Assembly: GCA_000193795.2 (NCBI GenBank)
Contig: AEPI01000014.1
Location: 1 to 41,896 of the forward strand
From: Neisseria lactamica NS19
Lineage (GTDB): Bacteria > Pseudomonadota > Gammaproteobacteria > Burkholderiales > Neisseriaceae
Direction: 5' to 3'
DNA: 41,896 bases
In this document: positions 1 through 9,206 of the stretch, one piece after another
Layout of the letters: every line of letters begins with the position of its first letter
How positions within the stretch are numbered: position 1 is the stretch's first letter
The notes under the pieces: generated by a model
Told to the model about the DNA's origin: nothing
The model's database searches: none
The model's input: only the letters and a program-made list of their open reading frames with translations
Program-made: the position numbers and the translations under genes

Positions 1-70
1 AGAGACCGCAGATGATAATTTTATTTAAAGAGATATGATGAATATCTTTGTTTACATTGGGAATAAAGTA

Positions 71-520
71 ATGGCTGATAATCGGGGATTTACGCTGCTT
101 GAGTTAATATCGGTGGTCTTGATATTGTCTGTACTTGCTTTGATTGCTTATCCGACTTATCGCAATTATGTTGAGAAAGCAAAGATAAATGCAGTGCGGG
201 CAGCTTTGTTAGAAAATGCACATTTTATGGAGAAGTTTTATCTGCAGAATGGTAGGTTTAAACAAACATCTACCAAATGGCCAAGTTTGCCGATTAAAGA
301 GGCAGAAGGCTTTTGTATCCGTTTGAATGGAATTGCGCGCGGGGCTTTAGACAGTAAGTTTATGTTGAAGGCAGTGGCCATAGATAAAGATAAAAATCCT
401 TTTATTATTAAAATGAATGAGAATTCGGTGACCTTTATTTGCAAGAAGTCCGCCAGTTCGTGTGATGACGGACTGGATTATTTTAAAGGTAACGATAAGG
501 ACTGCAAGTTACTTAAGTAG
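71..520 (+). CDS. comP: ComP, minor type IV pilin and DNA-uptake-sequence receptor
   Basis: The 149-residue product has a class III pilin leader, MADNRG, cleaved before Phe+1, followed by the FTLLELISVV N-terminal helix with Glu+5. I chose the ATG at 71 because it gives the short six-residue leader expected for PilD processing; ATGs at 35 and 38 would add a 10- to 12-residue extension. Four cysteines in the C-terminal half (FCIR, FICK, SSCD, KDCK) fit the two disulfides of ComP. From known family biology, ComP is a low-abundance pilin that binds the Neisseria uptake sequence and promotes transformation. The C-terminal half matches ComP as I remember it almost word for word. It stands alone, followed by insertion-sequence debris. 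Confidence 0.92.
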   Translation: MADNRGFTLLELISVVLILSVLALIAYPTYRNYVEKAKINAVRAALLENAHFMEKFYLQNGRFKQTSTKWPSLPIKEAEGFCIRLNGIARGALDSKFMLKAVAIDKDKNPFIIKMNENSVTFICKKSASSCDDGLDYFKGNDKDCKLLK

Positions 521-671
521 GCTTGCTTACAAATCAATCGATAGTGTTTTAATGCATCTGTGCGGGTTTCTGCCTTGAGTAAATGAGGCTCGTGCAATAT
601 TAAGCCTATAGGCTTCTATCGGATTCATGATTTGTAATCCAGTATCTGGATTGTTTCTGGATAAAAGAATA

Positions 672-1102
672 GGGGCTGTACCAGATAACTAGGGAAATCT
701 AATTTCAGGTTAGAATAATCCCTATGAGATGAAACCGTTTAAGTTAGTACAAACAAAACAAACTGATTGGGCTGTTTATTGCAGGTGTTACCGCACGCAC
801 GGCAGCGCAATGAGTCAGTGTTAATAAAAACACAGCAGCCTATTACTTTCATCGGTTACGTGTACTGATTTTTCATAACAGCCCGCATCTGGAAATGTTT
901 GATGGCGAAGTAGAAGTTGATGAAAGCTATTTTGGCGTGCAGCGCAAAGGCAAACGCGGTCGCGGTGCAGCCGGCAAAGTGGCTGTATTCGGACTTCTGA
1001 AGCGCAACGGCAAGGTTTATACCGTTGCTGTGCCCAATACACAAACTGCCACTTTATTGCCGATAATACGTGAGCAAGTAAAGCCTGACAGTATTGTTTA
1101 TA
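672..1102 (+). mobile_element. IS1016-like (IS1595 family) remnant, 3' truncated
   Basis: The remnant starts with GGGGCTGT, the kind of terminal sequence I associate with IS1016. From about 725 a decayed transposase reading frame follows, with stops and shifts. From 895 it is readable as MFDGEVEVDESYFG..., then RKGKRGRGAAGKVAVFGLLKR, the central block of IS1016 transposases. Similarity stops at 1102, where the terminal repeat of a second element begins, so the right part of IS1016 is missing. It cannot encode an active transposase. Confidence 0.75.
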
Positions 1103-1107
1103 TGTAA
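895..1107 (+). pseudogene. IS1016-type transposase fragment
   Basis: This 70-residue readable fragment contains VEVDESYFG, with the acidic residues of the DDE-type catalytic core, and GKRGRGAAGKVAVFGLLKR, typical of IS1595-family transposases. Upstream codons for the N-terminal part are recognisable from about 725 in other frames (YKQNKL, AAYYFHRLR-like), broken by stops. The C-terminal third is absent because another IS abuts at 1103. It is non-functional. Confidence 0.75.
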
Positions 1108-1966
1108 GAAATCCTAGCGTTGTTTACAGTATATGGAAGGCAATACTGGAATGAACATACACAAAAACACCCGTCTTCCCCCAAGCCGTTTGGCGTGCCT
1201 ATACACAGGATAAAGCAACCGTAACCTCGCTTTCACGGCAATACCAAGTCAGCAGGGCAACCATTTACCGCATCCCCAAGGCCGCACGGTTACAGCTGCC
1301 GACACCGCAAAAAAGCACCAACAACCGTTTCAAACAGGCAAAATACGGCATGAAACGGCCGGCTCAAGTTGAAAAAGCCATCGGGGAAAAACTCAAAAAA
1401 CAAGCCAAACGCTACAACAAATCCTATCCGGGGAAATGGTGCATTTCGACACCAAACGGCTGCCCTTATTGCAGAACCAAAAAGCCACAGATCAAAGGGA
1501 CTACCTGTTTGTCGCTATCGACGACTATTCTCGCGAACTGTATGCCGCCGTACTGCCCGACCGCACAGCCGCGAGTGCGGCCAAGTTTCTTTTGCGCGTT
1601 GTCATCGACTGCTGCCCGTACACTATCGAATGCGCCTACTCCGACAACGGTATGGAATATCGCGGCAATGCGCCGCATCCGGTTGCCGTTGCCTGCGTAC
1701 AGAACGATATCGGTCAGAAGTTTACCCGGATTGCCCGACCGCAAACCAACGGTAAGGCGGAGCTGGTGATACGTACCCTGATGGAAATGTGGCATGACAA
1801 ACTTCCTTTCAAGGATTCGGAACATCGGCAAAAAGAGCTGTGCCGGTTTGTCAATTTTTACAATACGGTCAAGCCCCACAAAGGCTTGAAAGGCGATACG
1901 CCTTTTGAGGTCTTACAGGCTTATTTTTCTCAATCTGTCGTGTAAACAACTCGGAGATTTCTTACA
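1103..1966 (+). mobile_element. IS element (IS481-like/rve DDE family) with 25-bp inverted repeats
   Basis: The left end at 1103-1127 begins TGTAAGAAATC and ends TTGTTTAC. The right end at 1942-1966 is its inverted counterpart, matching at both ends of the 25-base repeat with differences only in the middle. The 864-bp element carries one decayed transposase gene. It truncates the IS1016 remnant on its left. DNA to the right (dRS3 repeats) is unrelated to IS1016, so the insertion was followed by, or coincided with, loss of flanking sequence. Confidence 0.8.
1151..1945 (+). pseudogene. Frameshifted IS transposase (integrase-core)
   Basis: An ATG at 1151 opens MNIHKNTRLPPS, but the frame stops within about 20 codons. 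The same protein continues in another frame (QVSRATIYR helix-turn-helix region, then KYGMKRPAQVEKAI). It shifts again near 1430 to VHFDTKRLPLL. The catalytic core follows: FVAIDDYSREL, YSDNGMEYRG, RPQTNGKAELVIRTLMEMWH and YNTVKPHKGL, the rve/DDE signature. At least two frameshifts make it inactive in this form. Confidence 0.8.
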
Positions 1967-1997
1967 GATAAAACGGTTTCTCCAACCCCAAGCTCTA

Positions 1998-2021
1998 GAC
2001 TCCCACTTTCGTGGGAATGAC
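1998..2021. repeat. dRS3-like repeat (degenerate)
   Basis: GACTCCCACTTTCGTGGGAATGAC has the form of the neisserial dRS3 repeat (ATTCCC-N8-GGGAAT) with one arm altered. It lies just outside the right end of the IS element. Confidence 0.65.
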
Positions 2022-2053
2022 GAAAGCAGTGGGAATGACGGGGGTGGGGTTTC

Positions 2054-2079
2054 GTCATTCCCGCCCGGGCGGGAATGAC
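2054..2079. repeat. dRS3 repeat
   Basis: The core at 2057-2076 is ATTCCC, eight bases, GGGAAT, a perfect dRS3 palindrome flanked by GTC and GAC. From 2080 to 2479 I see no gene; this stretch is the pilC upstream region. Two short open frames there (about 2219-2419 and 2441-2641) lack supporting features, apart from the second containing the true pilC start. Confidence 0.85.
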
Positions 2080-2479
2080 AAGGTAAGGAGACGGTTGCGG
2101 ATTGCCAAAAACCGCTTTACCGTGATAAGCGCGCAAGGTTAGAATGATATGGTAATCTTATACATTGCACCCCGTCAAAGGGCGCATTACTTTTCTTAAC
2201 ATCCCCTTTGGCAGCTAAATGAAAGGGGCTTCCCAATCAGCAATCCGGCGGGCGCGGAATTGGGCGGTTTGCCGAATCCCGCCGTTTGCGGCGTGCTTGC
2301 CGCCACCGGTATCCCGCGAAGGAAGATTTAAGTTTCAACACACAGGGAGGTACATAAAGCACCGCCCTATGTGTTGCCCTGATTTGGAAGGGGTTACGCC
2401 CCTCCCGAATAAAATCTGATTTTACCGCTCCGAAGGACGGATGTCCAAGTGGCGGGGTTTCAACCGAAAAGGAAATACG

Positions 2480-5400
2480 ATGAATAAAACTTTGAAAAGG
2501 CAGGTTTTCCGCCATACCGCGCTTTATGCCGCCATATTGATGTTTTCCCATAACGGCGGGGGGGGCGCAAGCGCAAACCAACACCTATCCATACGCTATT
2601 GTAATGAACGGGCAAGGTCAGGCCGAGGTAAAGTGGGGTAACGCATATCAATCATGGAATTTAACGCCCAAAGACAGGAAACGCCAATTTACCTATACGA
2701 ATAATATTGTTGTAGCCAAACAAAACAGGTTTGTCTCATTCAACAATACCGATGAGCTTGTTGCTCAAAAAGGCGGTGCTGCCGTTTTTGGCACAGCCAC
2801 CTACCTGCCGCCCTATGGCAAGGTTTCCGGTTTTGATGAAGACAAGCTGAAAGAGCGCGGCAATGCTGTCAATTGGATTCATACCACTCATCCCGGGCTG
2901 GTAGGCTACAGTTACCAAAACATCACGTGCAGTAACAACTACAGCAACGCCAGCCGCGACTGCCCTGAAATTATCTATAAAACCCAATTTACCTTCGGCA
3001 ATCCCAGTTTGGCAAGAAAGGCAGACGGCAGGCTGGATATATACGAAGACCAAAGCCGCGACAATTCGCCCATTTACAAATTGCGGGATTATCCCTGGTT
3101 GGGTGTATCTTTCAATTTGGGCAGCGAGAGTATCGTCAAACAACACAGCCATAACAAATTGGCATCTTCTTTTAATGAAGATGTGACGCAGCACAATGGT
3201 ACGCAAGACCAATATAAAAACCAAAACCTCGTCTATACGACAGATGACTACCGTAATAATAACAATGGTAGTAAGTATTCTTCCCGTTATGTCGGGCAGG
3301 ACGAACATACCGCCATCGCCTTTTATCTGAACGCCAAACTGCACCTGCTGGATAAAAAGCAGATTAAAAATATCGCGCAAGGCAGAATATTTGATTTGGG
3401 TACGCTGAAAACGCGCATCGAGACGACGGAAGAGTGGAATAAAAGGAGGCGGCAAAGTCCTGCGGTTAATTGGACGTTTGAAGATGCCGGAGAAGTTAAA
3501 GTCCGCCTCGGCCTGCCGGAAGTCAAAGCCGCGCGCTGCACCAACGCCGCCAACCCCAATCACAACACCAAAACCCCTTCGCCGGCTCTGACTGCCCCCG
3601 CGCTGTGGTTCGGACTCGGGCAAGATGGTAAGGCAGAGATGTATTCCGCTTCGGTTTCTACTTACCCCAGCAGTTCGAGCAGCCGCATCTTCCTCCAAAA
3701 GCTGACAACCCAAACCGCCCCCGGCAAGCCCGGCCGGCATTCCCTCGCCACTTTGAGTGGGCAGGATATCAAAGGTCGCGAACCGAGTTTCAAAGGAAGG
3801 CAGACTGTCATCCGATTGGAAAGCGGCGTGCAGCAGATCAAACTGGACAAGCAAGGCAATGTCGTCGGTTTTAATGGAAATGCCGGCAAAAACGACACTT
3901 TCGGCATTGTCCCTGACAGGTTCGGCACATCTGATGCCGACGAGTGGAAAAAAGTGCTGCTGCCTTGGACGGTTCGGTATTCCGATGATGACAATCTATT
4001 TCAAACATTCAACCAACAAAACAAATACAGCCAAAAATACCGCATCCGCAATCAAGAAGATGGCAATATCCGCCCCCGCGATTTGGGCGACATCGTCAAC
4101 AGCCCGATTGTCGCAGCCGGCGGGTATTTGGCAACTTCTGCCAACGATGGGATGGTGCACCTGTTTAAAAAAAGCAGCACAGACGAACGAAACTACGAAC
4201 TGAAGCTCAGTTATATCCCGGGTACGATAAAGCGTAAGGACATTCAAAACAAAGACTCCACCCTCGCCCAAGAGCTGCGCGCCTTTGCCGAAAAAGGCTA
4301 TGTGGGCGACCGCTACGGCGTGGACGGCGGCTTTGTTTTGCGCCGCATTACGGATGAACAAGATCAGGAAAAACACGTCTTTATGTTCGGCGCAATGGGC
4401 TTTGGCGGCAGAGGCGCATACGCCTTGGATTTAAGCAAAATCGACAGCGGCAACCTGATTGACGTTTCCCTGTTTGATGTGAAGAATGGCGAAAATGGCG
4501 CGGCATTAGGCTACACCGTCGGTACGCCGCAAATCGGCAAAATCAAAAACGGCAAATACGCCGCCTTTCTCGCTTCCGGTTATGCGACTAAAGATATTAA
4601 CAGCACAGAGAATACAACCGCGCTGTATGTGTATGATTTGGAAAGCAACGGTACGCTGATTAAAAAAATCGAAGTAACCGGCGGCAAGGGCGGGCTTTCG
4701 TCTCCCACGCTTGTCGATACAAATTTGGACGGCACTGTCGATATCGCCTATGCCGGCGACCGGGGCGGCAATATGTACCGCTTTGATTTGAGCAATCAGG
4801 ATCCCAATCAATGGTCTGCACGTGCTATTTTCAGCGGCAACAAACCGATTACCTCCGCGCCCGCCGTTTCCCAACTGAAAGACAAACGCGTCGTCATCTT
4901 CGGTACGGGCAGCGATTTGAGTGAAGATGATGTACTCAATACGGACGAACAATATATTTACGGTATCTTTGACGACGATGCGGCGGCGGGTAGTGTAAAT
5001 GTAAACTACGGCGTTTTGGGAGGCGGGCTGCTCGAGCAAGTGCTTACGCAGGAAAATAAAACCTTATTCCTGACCAATTATAAGAGATCCGACGGATCGG
5101 GCGGCAAAGAGTGGGCGGTGAAGCTGAAGGCCGGACAACGCGTTACCGTCAAACCGACCGTGGTATTGCGTACCGCCTTCGTGACCATCCGCAACTATAC
5201 GGGCGCGGACAAATGTGGAGCGGAAACCGCCATTTTGGGCATCAATACCGCCGACGGCGGTGCATTGACTCCGAAAAGCGCACGTCCGATTGTGCCGGAA
5301 GCCAATCCGGATGTGGCGCAATATTCCGGCCATAAGAAGAAACCCAACGGCAAGTCCGTCCCTATAGGCTGTATGTGGAAAAATGGTGAAACCGTCTGCC

Positions 5401-5657
5401 CGAACGGATATGTTTACGACAAACCGGTTAATGTGCGTTACCTGGACGAAAAGAAAACAGACGATTTCCCCATCACGGCAGACGGTGATGCAGGCGGCAG
5501 CGGAACATTCAAAGAAGGTAAAAAACCCCGCCGCAATAACCGCTGCTTCTCCGGAAAAGGTGTGCGCACCTTGCTGATGAACGATTTGGACAGCTTGGAT
5601 ATTACCGGTCCGACGTGCGGTATGAAACGCTTAAGCTGGCGCGAAGTCTTCTACTGA
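2480..5657 (+). CDS. pilC: PilC pilus biogenesis/adhesion protein, phase OFF
   Basis: The start at 2480 follows AAGGAA and opens a signal peptide, MNKTLKRQVFRHTALYAAIL. The poly-G tract at 2558-2565 interrupts the signal sequence. With 8 G the frame ends at 2641 after 53 codons. The mature frame (AQAQTNTYPYAIVMNGQ...) runs on from there to 5657 and would be restored with 7, 10 or 13 G. The remainder is an intact PilC/PilY1-type protein of about 1,060 residues with a variable N-terminal half, a C-terminal beta-propeller-like region (MFGAMGFGGRGAYALDL, VDTNLDGTVDIAYAGD) and the ending LSWREVFY. PilC proteins are exported, act in type IV pilus biogenesis and mediate adhesion. Most strains carry two pilC loci; I cannot say which one this is. 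Confidence 0.95.
2558..2565 (+). repeat. pilC phase-variation poly-G tract (8 G)
   Basis: Eight consecutive G lie inside the PilC signal-peptide codons. Reading through shows GGC GGG GGG GGC GCA, which puts the downstream CAA GCG CAA ACC codons out of frame. Slipped-strand changes here are the known switch for PilC. Confidence 0.95.
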
Positions 5658-5666
5658 TTTGCACGC

Positions 5667-5706
5667 GAAAATGCCGTCTGAAAGGTTTTCGGACGGCATT
5701 TTTTGC
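5667..5706 (+). terminator. Inverted uptake-sequence terminator after pilC
   Basis: AATGCCGTCTGAAA, a short loop and the complementary GGACGGCATT followed by a run of T form a stem-loop 10 bases after the pilC stop. Confidence 0.85.
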
Positions 5707-5744
5707 GTTTTTCGGGACGGTGGCGGATTCGTAAAAGGCGGGCA

Positions 5745-6836
5745 GAGAACTTTGCAAAAAAGCCTTTCCCCCGACAACCGAAACCCAAACACAGGTTTTC
5801 GGCAGTTTTCGCCCTTAATACCTCCTGATTTTACCCAAATCTCCCCTTAATCTTCCCCGGATACCCGATAATCAGGCATCCGGCCGCCTTTTAGGCAGCA
5901 ACAGGCGCACTTAGCCTGTTGGCGGCCTTCAACAGGTTCAAACACATCGCCTTCAGATGGCTTTGCGTACTCACTTTGAGCAGACCAAAATAGGCTGCTC
6001 GGGCGTAGCGGAATTTACGGTGCAGCGTACTGAAGCTTTGTTCGACCGCATAACGGGTCTTCGACAAATACCGGTTGCGGTGTGCTTTGCGCATAATGCC
6101 GTCCAACAACTGATGTTCTTTCAGATGTTGCCGGTTTTCCGCACTGTCTAGCCTTTATCGGCATAGACGGTCGTGCCTTCGGCAATGCCTTCCAACAAAG
6201 GCGACAGGTGGTTGCACTCATGGGTATTGGCGGGAGTGATGTGCAGTTTCTCGATATAGCCTTCCTCATCGGTGCGGGTGTGTTGTTTGTAACCGAGTCT
6301 GTATAAACCGTTTTTCTTTGTCCGGCGGGCATCGCTGTCTTTATTCGGTGTGGTTTGGCCGCTGACTTGTCCTTCTTCATCGACTTCTATAGCCTGACGC
6401 TGTTTGCTGCCGGCGGTTTGAATAATGGCGGCGTCTTGCGCCGCCGGTTGCGGTAGCGGCATAAGGTGCTGTAATCGGGGATGCTCAGTTCGTCGAAACG
6501 GCAAAACAGGTTGAAGTCGATGCGGGTGATGAGGCTGTGTTCGAGTTCGTGATCGGAGAGGCTGTGCCATTGTCCGGGCAGGACGGCTTTGAACATGGAC
6601 AGCAGTGGATAGGCGGGACAGCCGCGGTGGTTTCGAAGGTAACGGGTTCTTTGACGATTCAGGTACTGTTCGATCGGTTGCCAATCAATCACTTGATCCG
6701 ACTTCAACAGTGGGAAGCGGTCGATGTGTTTGGCAATCATGGCTTGTGCGGTTTGCCGGAAGAAGGTGCTCATGAGAAATCCCCTAAATGTCTTGGTGGG
6801 GATTTAGGGGATTTTGGGGAATTTTGCAAAGGCCTC
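5745..6836 (-). mobile_element. IS1106-like (IS5 family) element, decayed
   Basis: The ends at 5745-5759 (GAGAACTTTGCAAAA) and 6822-6836 (inverse of GAGGCCTTTGCAAAA) match at 13 of 15 positions. The internal transposase, read leftward, matches the IS1106-type protein I know from meningococci. About 110 bases are missing after the codons for STLCRYRN, and the gene carries an additional stop and small deletions. The right end lies exactly where a SWIM-like gene is cut off. Confidence 0.82.
5891..6773 (-). pseudogene. IS5-family transposase pseudogene
   Basis: The start at 6773 gives MSTFFRQTAQAMIAKHIDRF. It continues through the N-terminal DUF772-type region (PLLSMFKAVLPGQWHSLSD, FNLFCRFDELSIPDYSTLCRYRN). 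An internal deletion then removes the segment before AAIIQTAGSKQRQAIEVDEEG. The frame carries on in another register to TTVYADKG, where a lost base creates TAG. The C-terminal part (RNRYLSKTRYAVEQSFSTLHRKF...) occupies 5891-6109 in a third register. It is inactive. Confidence 0.82.
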
Positions 6837-7002
6837 AATCCAGCTTCAACCATACCCAATAGTTTTCCGAACCGCACACTTCCTCCCGATAACGCCCGGC
6901 GGAAGTTTTTTGGACATCGCGAACCTTGCCCTGCTGAAAATACAGCAGTCCTCGTTCGGCGATATGGGGCGGAAATAGGCGGGGTAGATAGATACCAGAC
7001 AT
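6835..7002 (-). pseudogene. 5' fragment of a SWIM-zinc-finger-like protein gene, cut by an IS
   Basis: A strong ribosome site (GGAGG, six bases before the ATG at 7002) opens a 55-codon frame starting MSGIYLPRLFPPHIAERGLL and ending WVWLKLD. The start, with its RGLLYFQQGKV pattern, resembles the N-terminus of long bacterial SWIM-finger proteins, although the CxC...CxH finger itself would lie downstream and is absent. The TGA at 6835 is formed at the junction with the IS1106-like terminal repeat. What follows in the IS is unrelated, so this is an insertion-truncated gene. The family assignment is from memory of the pattern and is tentative. Confidence 0.55.
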
Positions 7003-7100
7003 GGTTTGCCTCCAAGAAGTTGTTGAAATATGAGGAGTTTACTGGTTCGGGCGACGTTTGGGGAGAGGGTGGTGGGAATTCTTGTTTTGCGAAGTGGCAA

Positions 7101-7136
7101 AAGGTCGTCTGAAAATGGGTGTCAGACGACCTTTTG
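7101..7136. terminator. Stem-loop of variant uptake sequence (AGGTCGTCTGAA)
   Basis: AAAAGGTCGTCTGAAA and, after a short loop, TCAGACGACCTTTT form an inverted repeat. The core is the GTCGTCTGAA variant rather than the GCCGTCTGAA form used across most of the window. From 7137 to 7298 I see no gene, only AT-rich sequence downstream of the nuclease-like gene. Confidence 0.7.
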
Positions 7137-7298
7137 AGGTGGTTGGGAAAGGAGTAGTTTAGAAAGACCGCGTGCGTGCGTACCCCACGTACCGTACACA
7201 CTCTATACACGAATTCAAAGTGTTACGTGAATACAGATTGTAAGTCTAAAATGTGTACATAAATGGATAATGGCTTATAATTTTTGAATATTGAGAAA

Positions 7299-7958
7299 TC
7301 AATCCTGTGGGAAATGTTGCAGTTGGATGACGTGATGATGAACTTTATAAGGTAATCCTGATGTACTGTGAGTATGTGTAGTTGTTAAACTCAGTCCTGC
7401 TCTATCTTCGTGAGTATCTAAAAATGTCAGCCCTTCTATCTCTGTGGTTTCAGACTGGATTTTTTCTTTCCATTCACTCAAAACGGTAGTAGCTTTCTTT
7501 TTGGCAGATTTATTAACAATGTAAATGAGTAATCCCCCTTCTGAACAGGTAGGACTCCCACTGGCATACCTATTTACTAATTGATGAAAACCTTTTAAAG
7601 AATAGGCTGATCCATCACTTAATTTAGCTTCTCCTAGCCATAAATAACGGTTAAATTTAATATGAATATCAACATGTCCGCCTGCATGGTTATTGTGAGT
7701 TACATTAAAAGGTGTATGCTTGAATCTCCCTTTAAGATAAGTAACCAGATTAAATGAAATTAGGTCTTCACTTTGGTTACATAGCATATCCTTGTGTTGC
7801 TCTACATCGGTAATCCAATTAATAATTTCCTCATTAATTAAATTGTAGAACTCTACCTTACCTCCTTGTGCAATTAAACCTCTTTGTGCAATTAAACATT
7901 TTGCTTGAAACGAATTATTCTTCCGCAAATCATAAAGAGTAAGAATGTAATCATCCAT
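7299..7958 (-). CDS. PD-(D/E)XK nuclease-like protein of an AT-rich three-gene island
   Basis: The 219-residue protein has no membrane segment. Residues 94-112 read GHVDIHIKFNRYLWLGEAK, giving Asp97, Glu110 and Lys112 in the D...ExK spacing of PD-(D/E)XK nucleases. Glu64 lies upstream in a helix-like stretch, and GFHQLVNRYASG (about 123-134) follows, as the conserved Q/R helix does in that fold. The ATG at 7958 overlaps the stop of the preceding gene by one base (TAATG), so the two are probably translationally coupled. Codon use is AT-rich compared with the surrounding genome. I do not recognise a named family. Nuclease activity is inferred; a defence or restriction role is suggested by operon structure and composition only. 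Confidence 0.7.
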   Translation of the reverse strand: MDDYILTLYDLRKNNSFQAKCLIAQRGLIAQGGKVEFYNLINEEIINWITDVEQHKDMLCNQSEDLISFNLVTYLKGRFKHTPFNVTHNNHAGGHVDIHIKFNRYLWLGEAKLSDGSAYSLKGFHQLVNRYASGSPTCSEGGLLIYIVNKSAKKKATTVLSEWKEKIQSETTEIEGLTFLDTHEDRAGLSLTTTHTHSTSGLPYKVHHHVIQLQHFPQD

Positions 7959-8388
7959 TAAGTGTTACCTCTTTTCTTTAATCGAATTGCGAGTTTACTT
8001 AATGTGAAAGTAATAAATAAAAGTTTAGGATTAAACTTAGATTGGATATTTCCATTATTAAGAGCAATATATCCGCTTTCTTGAATATCGGCTAACTCTT
8101 CCTCCATTAGCTCAATAGGCTCATCAGTATAACCATCAATATATCGATAAATAGGTTCTAACAAATGCCATTGTGTACCACATAAAAAAAGAAAATATCT
8201 ACAATAACGTTTTTATCATATTCTTGCGTAATTTCTGCAATGCGTTTGGGAGTAATATTTCTTAATAGTTCTAGCTTTGTAGATTGAATATAAGACACAA
8301 GTGAAAGCAGTCGCGCTCTTTGCGTATCAGTCAAAGAGTTAGCTTCTTTGATTTCTTCAATAATTGAGGAAAAGGTATGTGCTTTCAT
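7958..8388 (-). pseudogene. Small protein of the island, frameshifted at an A7/T7 tract
   Basis: An ATG at 8388, 12 bases after the end of the upstream gene, opens MKAHTFSSIIEEIKEANSL. This frame ends at 8158. The rest (LLEPIYRYIDGYTDEPIELMEEELADI...) lies in the next register and ends at 7958. The break falls at the seven-A run at 8184-8190. With eight bases the frame reads ...VDIFFFLCGTQWHLLEP... and gives one protein of about 143 residues. The second half has no ATG start of its own (it would need TTG). There is no recognisable domain. It is sandwiched between the other two genes of the island, so it is probably a third component. Confidence 0.6.
8184..8190. repeat. A7 homopolymer at frameshift in small island gene
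   Basis: Seven A on the plus strand (seven T in the coding strand). Adding one base fuses the two half frames into one open frame. Confidence 0.8.
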
Positions 8389-8571
8389 AGCAAATCATGT
8401 CTAAGCTAAATCAAAAATTTTTTTGGTAAGCATATCTAAATCTTCTTGGCAAGCGCAATCATCAATTTCAACAATATAACACGCAGACACTCTTGTTGTA
8501 CCTTCCAAAAAACTTTTATAGCCCAAAGAGGCTGTTGGTTCAAATAATTCAGTAGTTGATATAGAAGTCCA

Positions 8572-8578
8572 TTTTTTT
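8572..8578. repeat. T7 homopolymer (second frameshift of island gene 1)
   Basis: Seven T on plus. In the coding strand the tract reads GAAAAAAATGG; one more A would continue the middle frame as EKKWTSIS and on to the natural C-terminus at 8401. Confidence 0.75.
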
Positions 8579-9198
8579 CAATAGCATGAAGCTCTGTTCT
8601 TGATTGGATAGCTACCATTCCGCTCATATGATAAGGTTCAAGTCTTAAATCTTCTCTATTATTCCTTCTATCTAATTTTTCATGTTTTACTGAACCTGAA
8701 TCAGTGTAATGGCTAAAACTTGTTACTCTTCCTCCTTCTTCGCTATATAAAGAGCGAATTGCATTACCAATATTTTTCTTTCTAGCACTTTTTAAATTAG
8801 GATATATATTAACCAAATATTTAAATAAAGAATCTGATAAGTAATCCATATCACTTTGGCTGGTTATTGCTGTTGCATCGCTAAATAGTGTAAGCAATTT
8901 TGCCTCTTTATCAACAGTAAAATAACTTATCAATTGTTTAAAATCCTGCCTGATTGCAATAACTTCATCATATAAACCTACATCAAATTGAAGAAAGTAA
9001 TCTTGAACATCTTCTGGTGCTTCTCCTAAAACAAATTCTTTACGTTTACGAAAAGATTTACGTCCGCATACCCAAAACTTACTTGTATTACCTTCATCAT
9101 TAAATTCATCCGAAATGCAAAATAATTGAGTACTTTGAGTCTCCAGAATCTGTCTAGGTAGCAAATTTGGAAAATTTCTAGTATATTCAGTATTGGAA

Positions 9199-9206
9199 TT
9201 TTTTTT
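9199..9206. repeat. T8 homopolymer (first frameshift of island gene 1)
   Basis: Eight T on plus (coding strand CAAAAAAAATTCC). Loss of one base would join EEIQK to NSNTEYTRNF. The tract is long enough for replication or transcription slippage. Confidence 0.75.

Noticed and set aside
2219..2419. Small plus-strand frame upstream of pilC
   Set aside because: No convincing ribosome site, arginine/proline-rich shadow-like composition, and it lies in the expected pilC regulatory region.
2736..3854. Long minus-strand open frame opposite pilC
   Set aside because: It is a shadow of the pilC codons, with no ribosome site and no recognisable domain.
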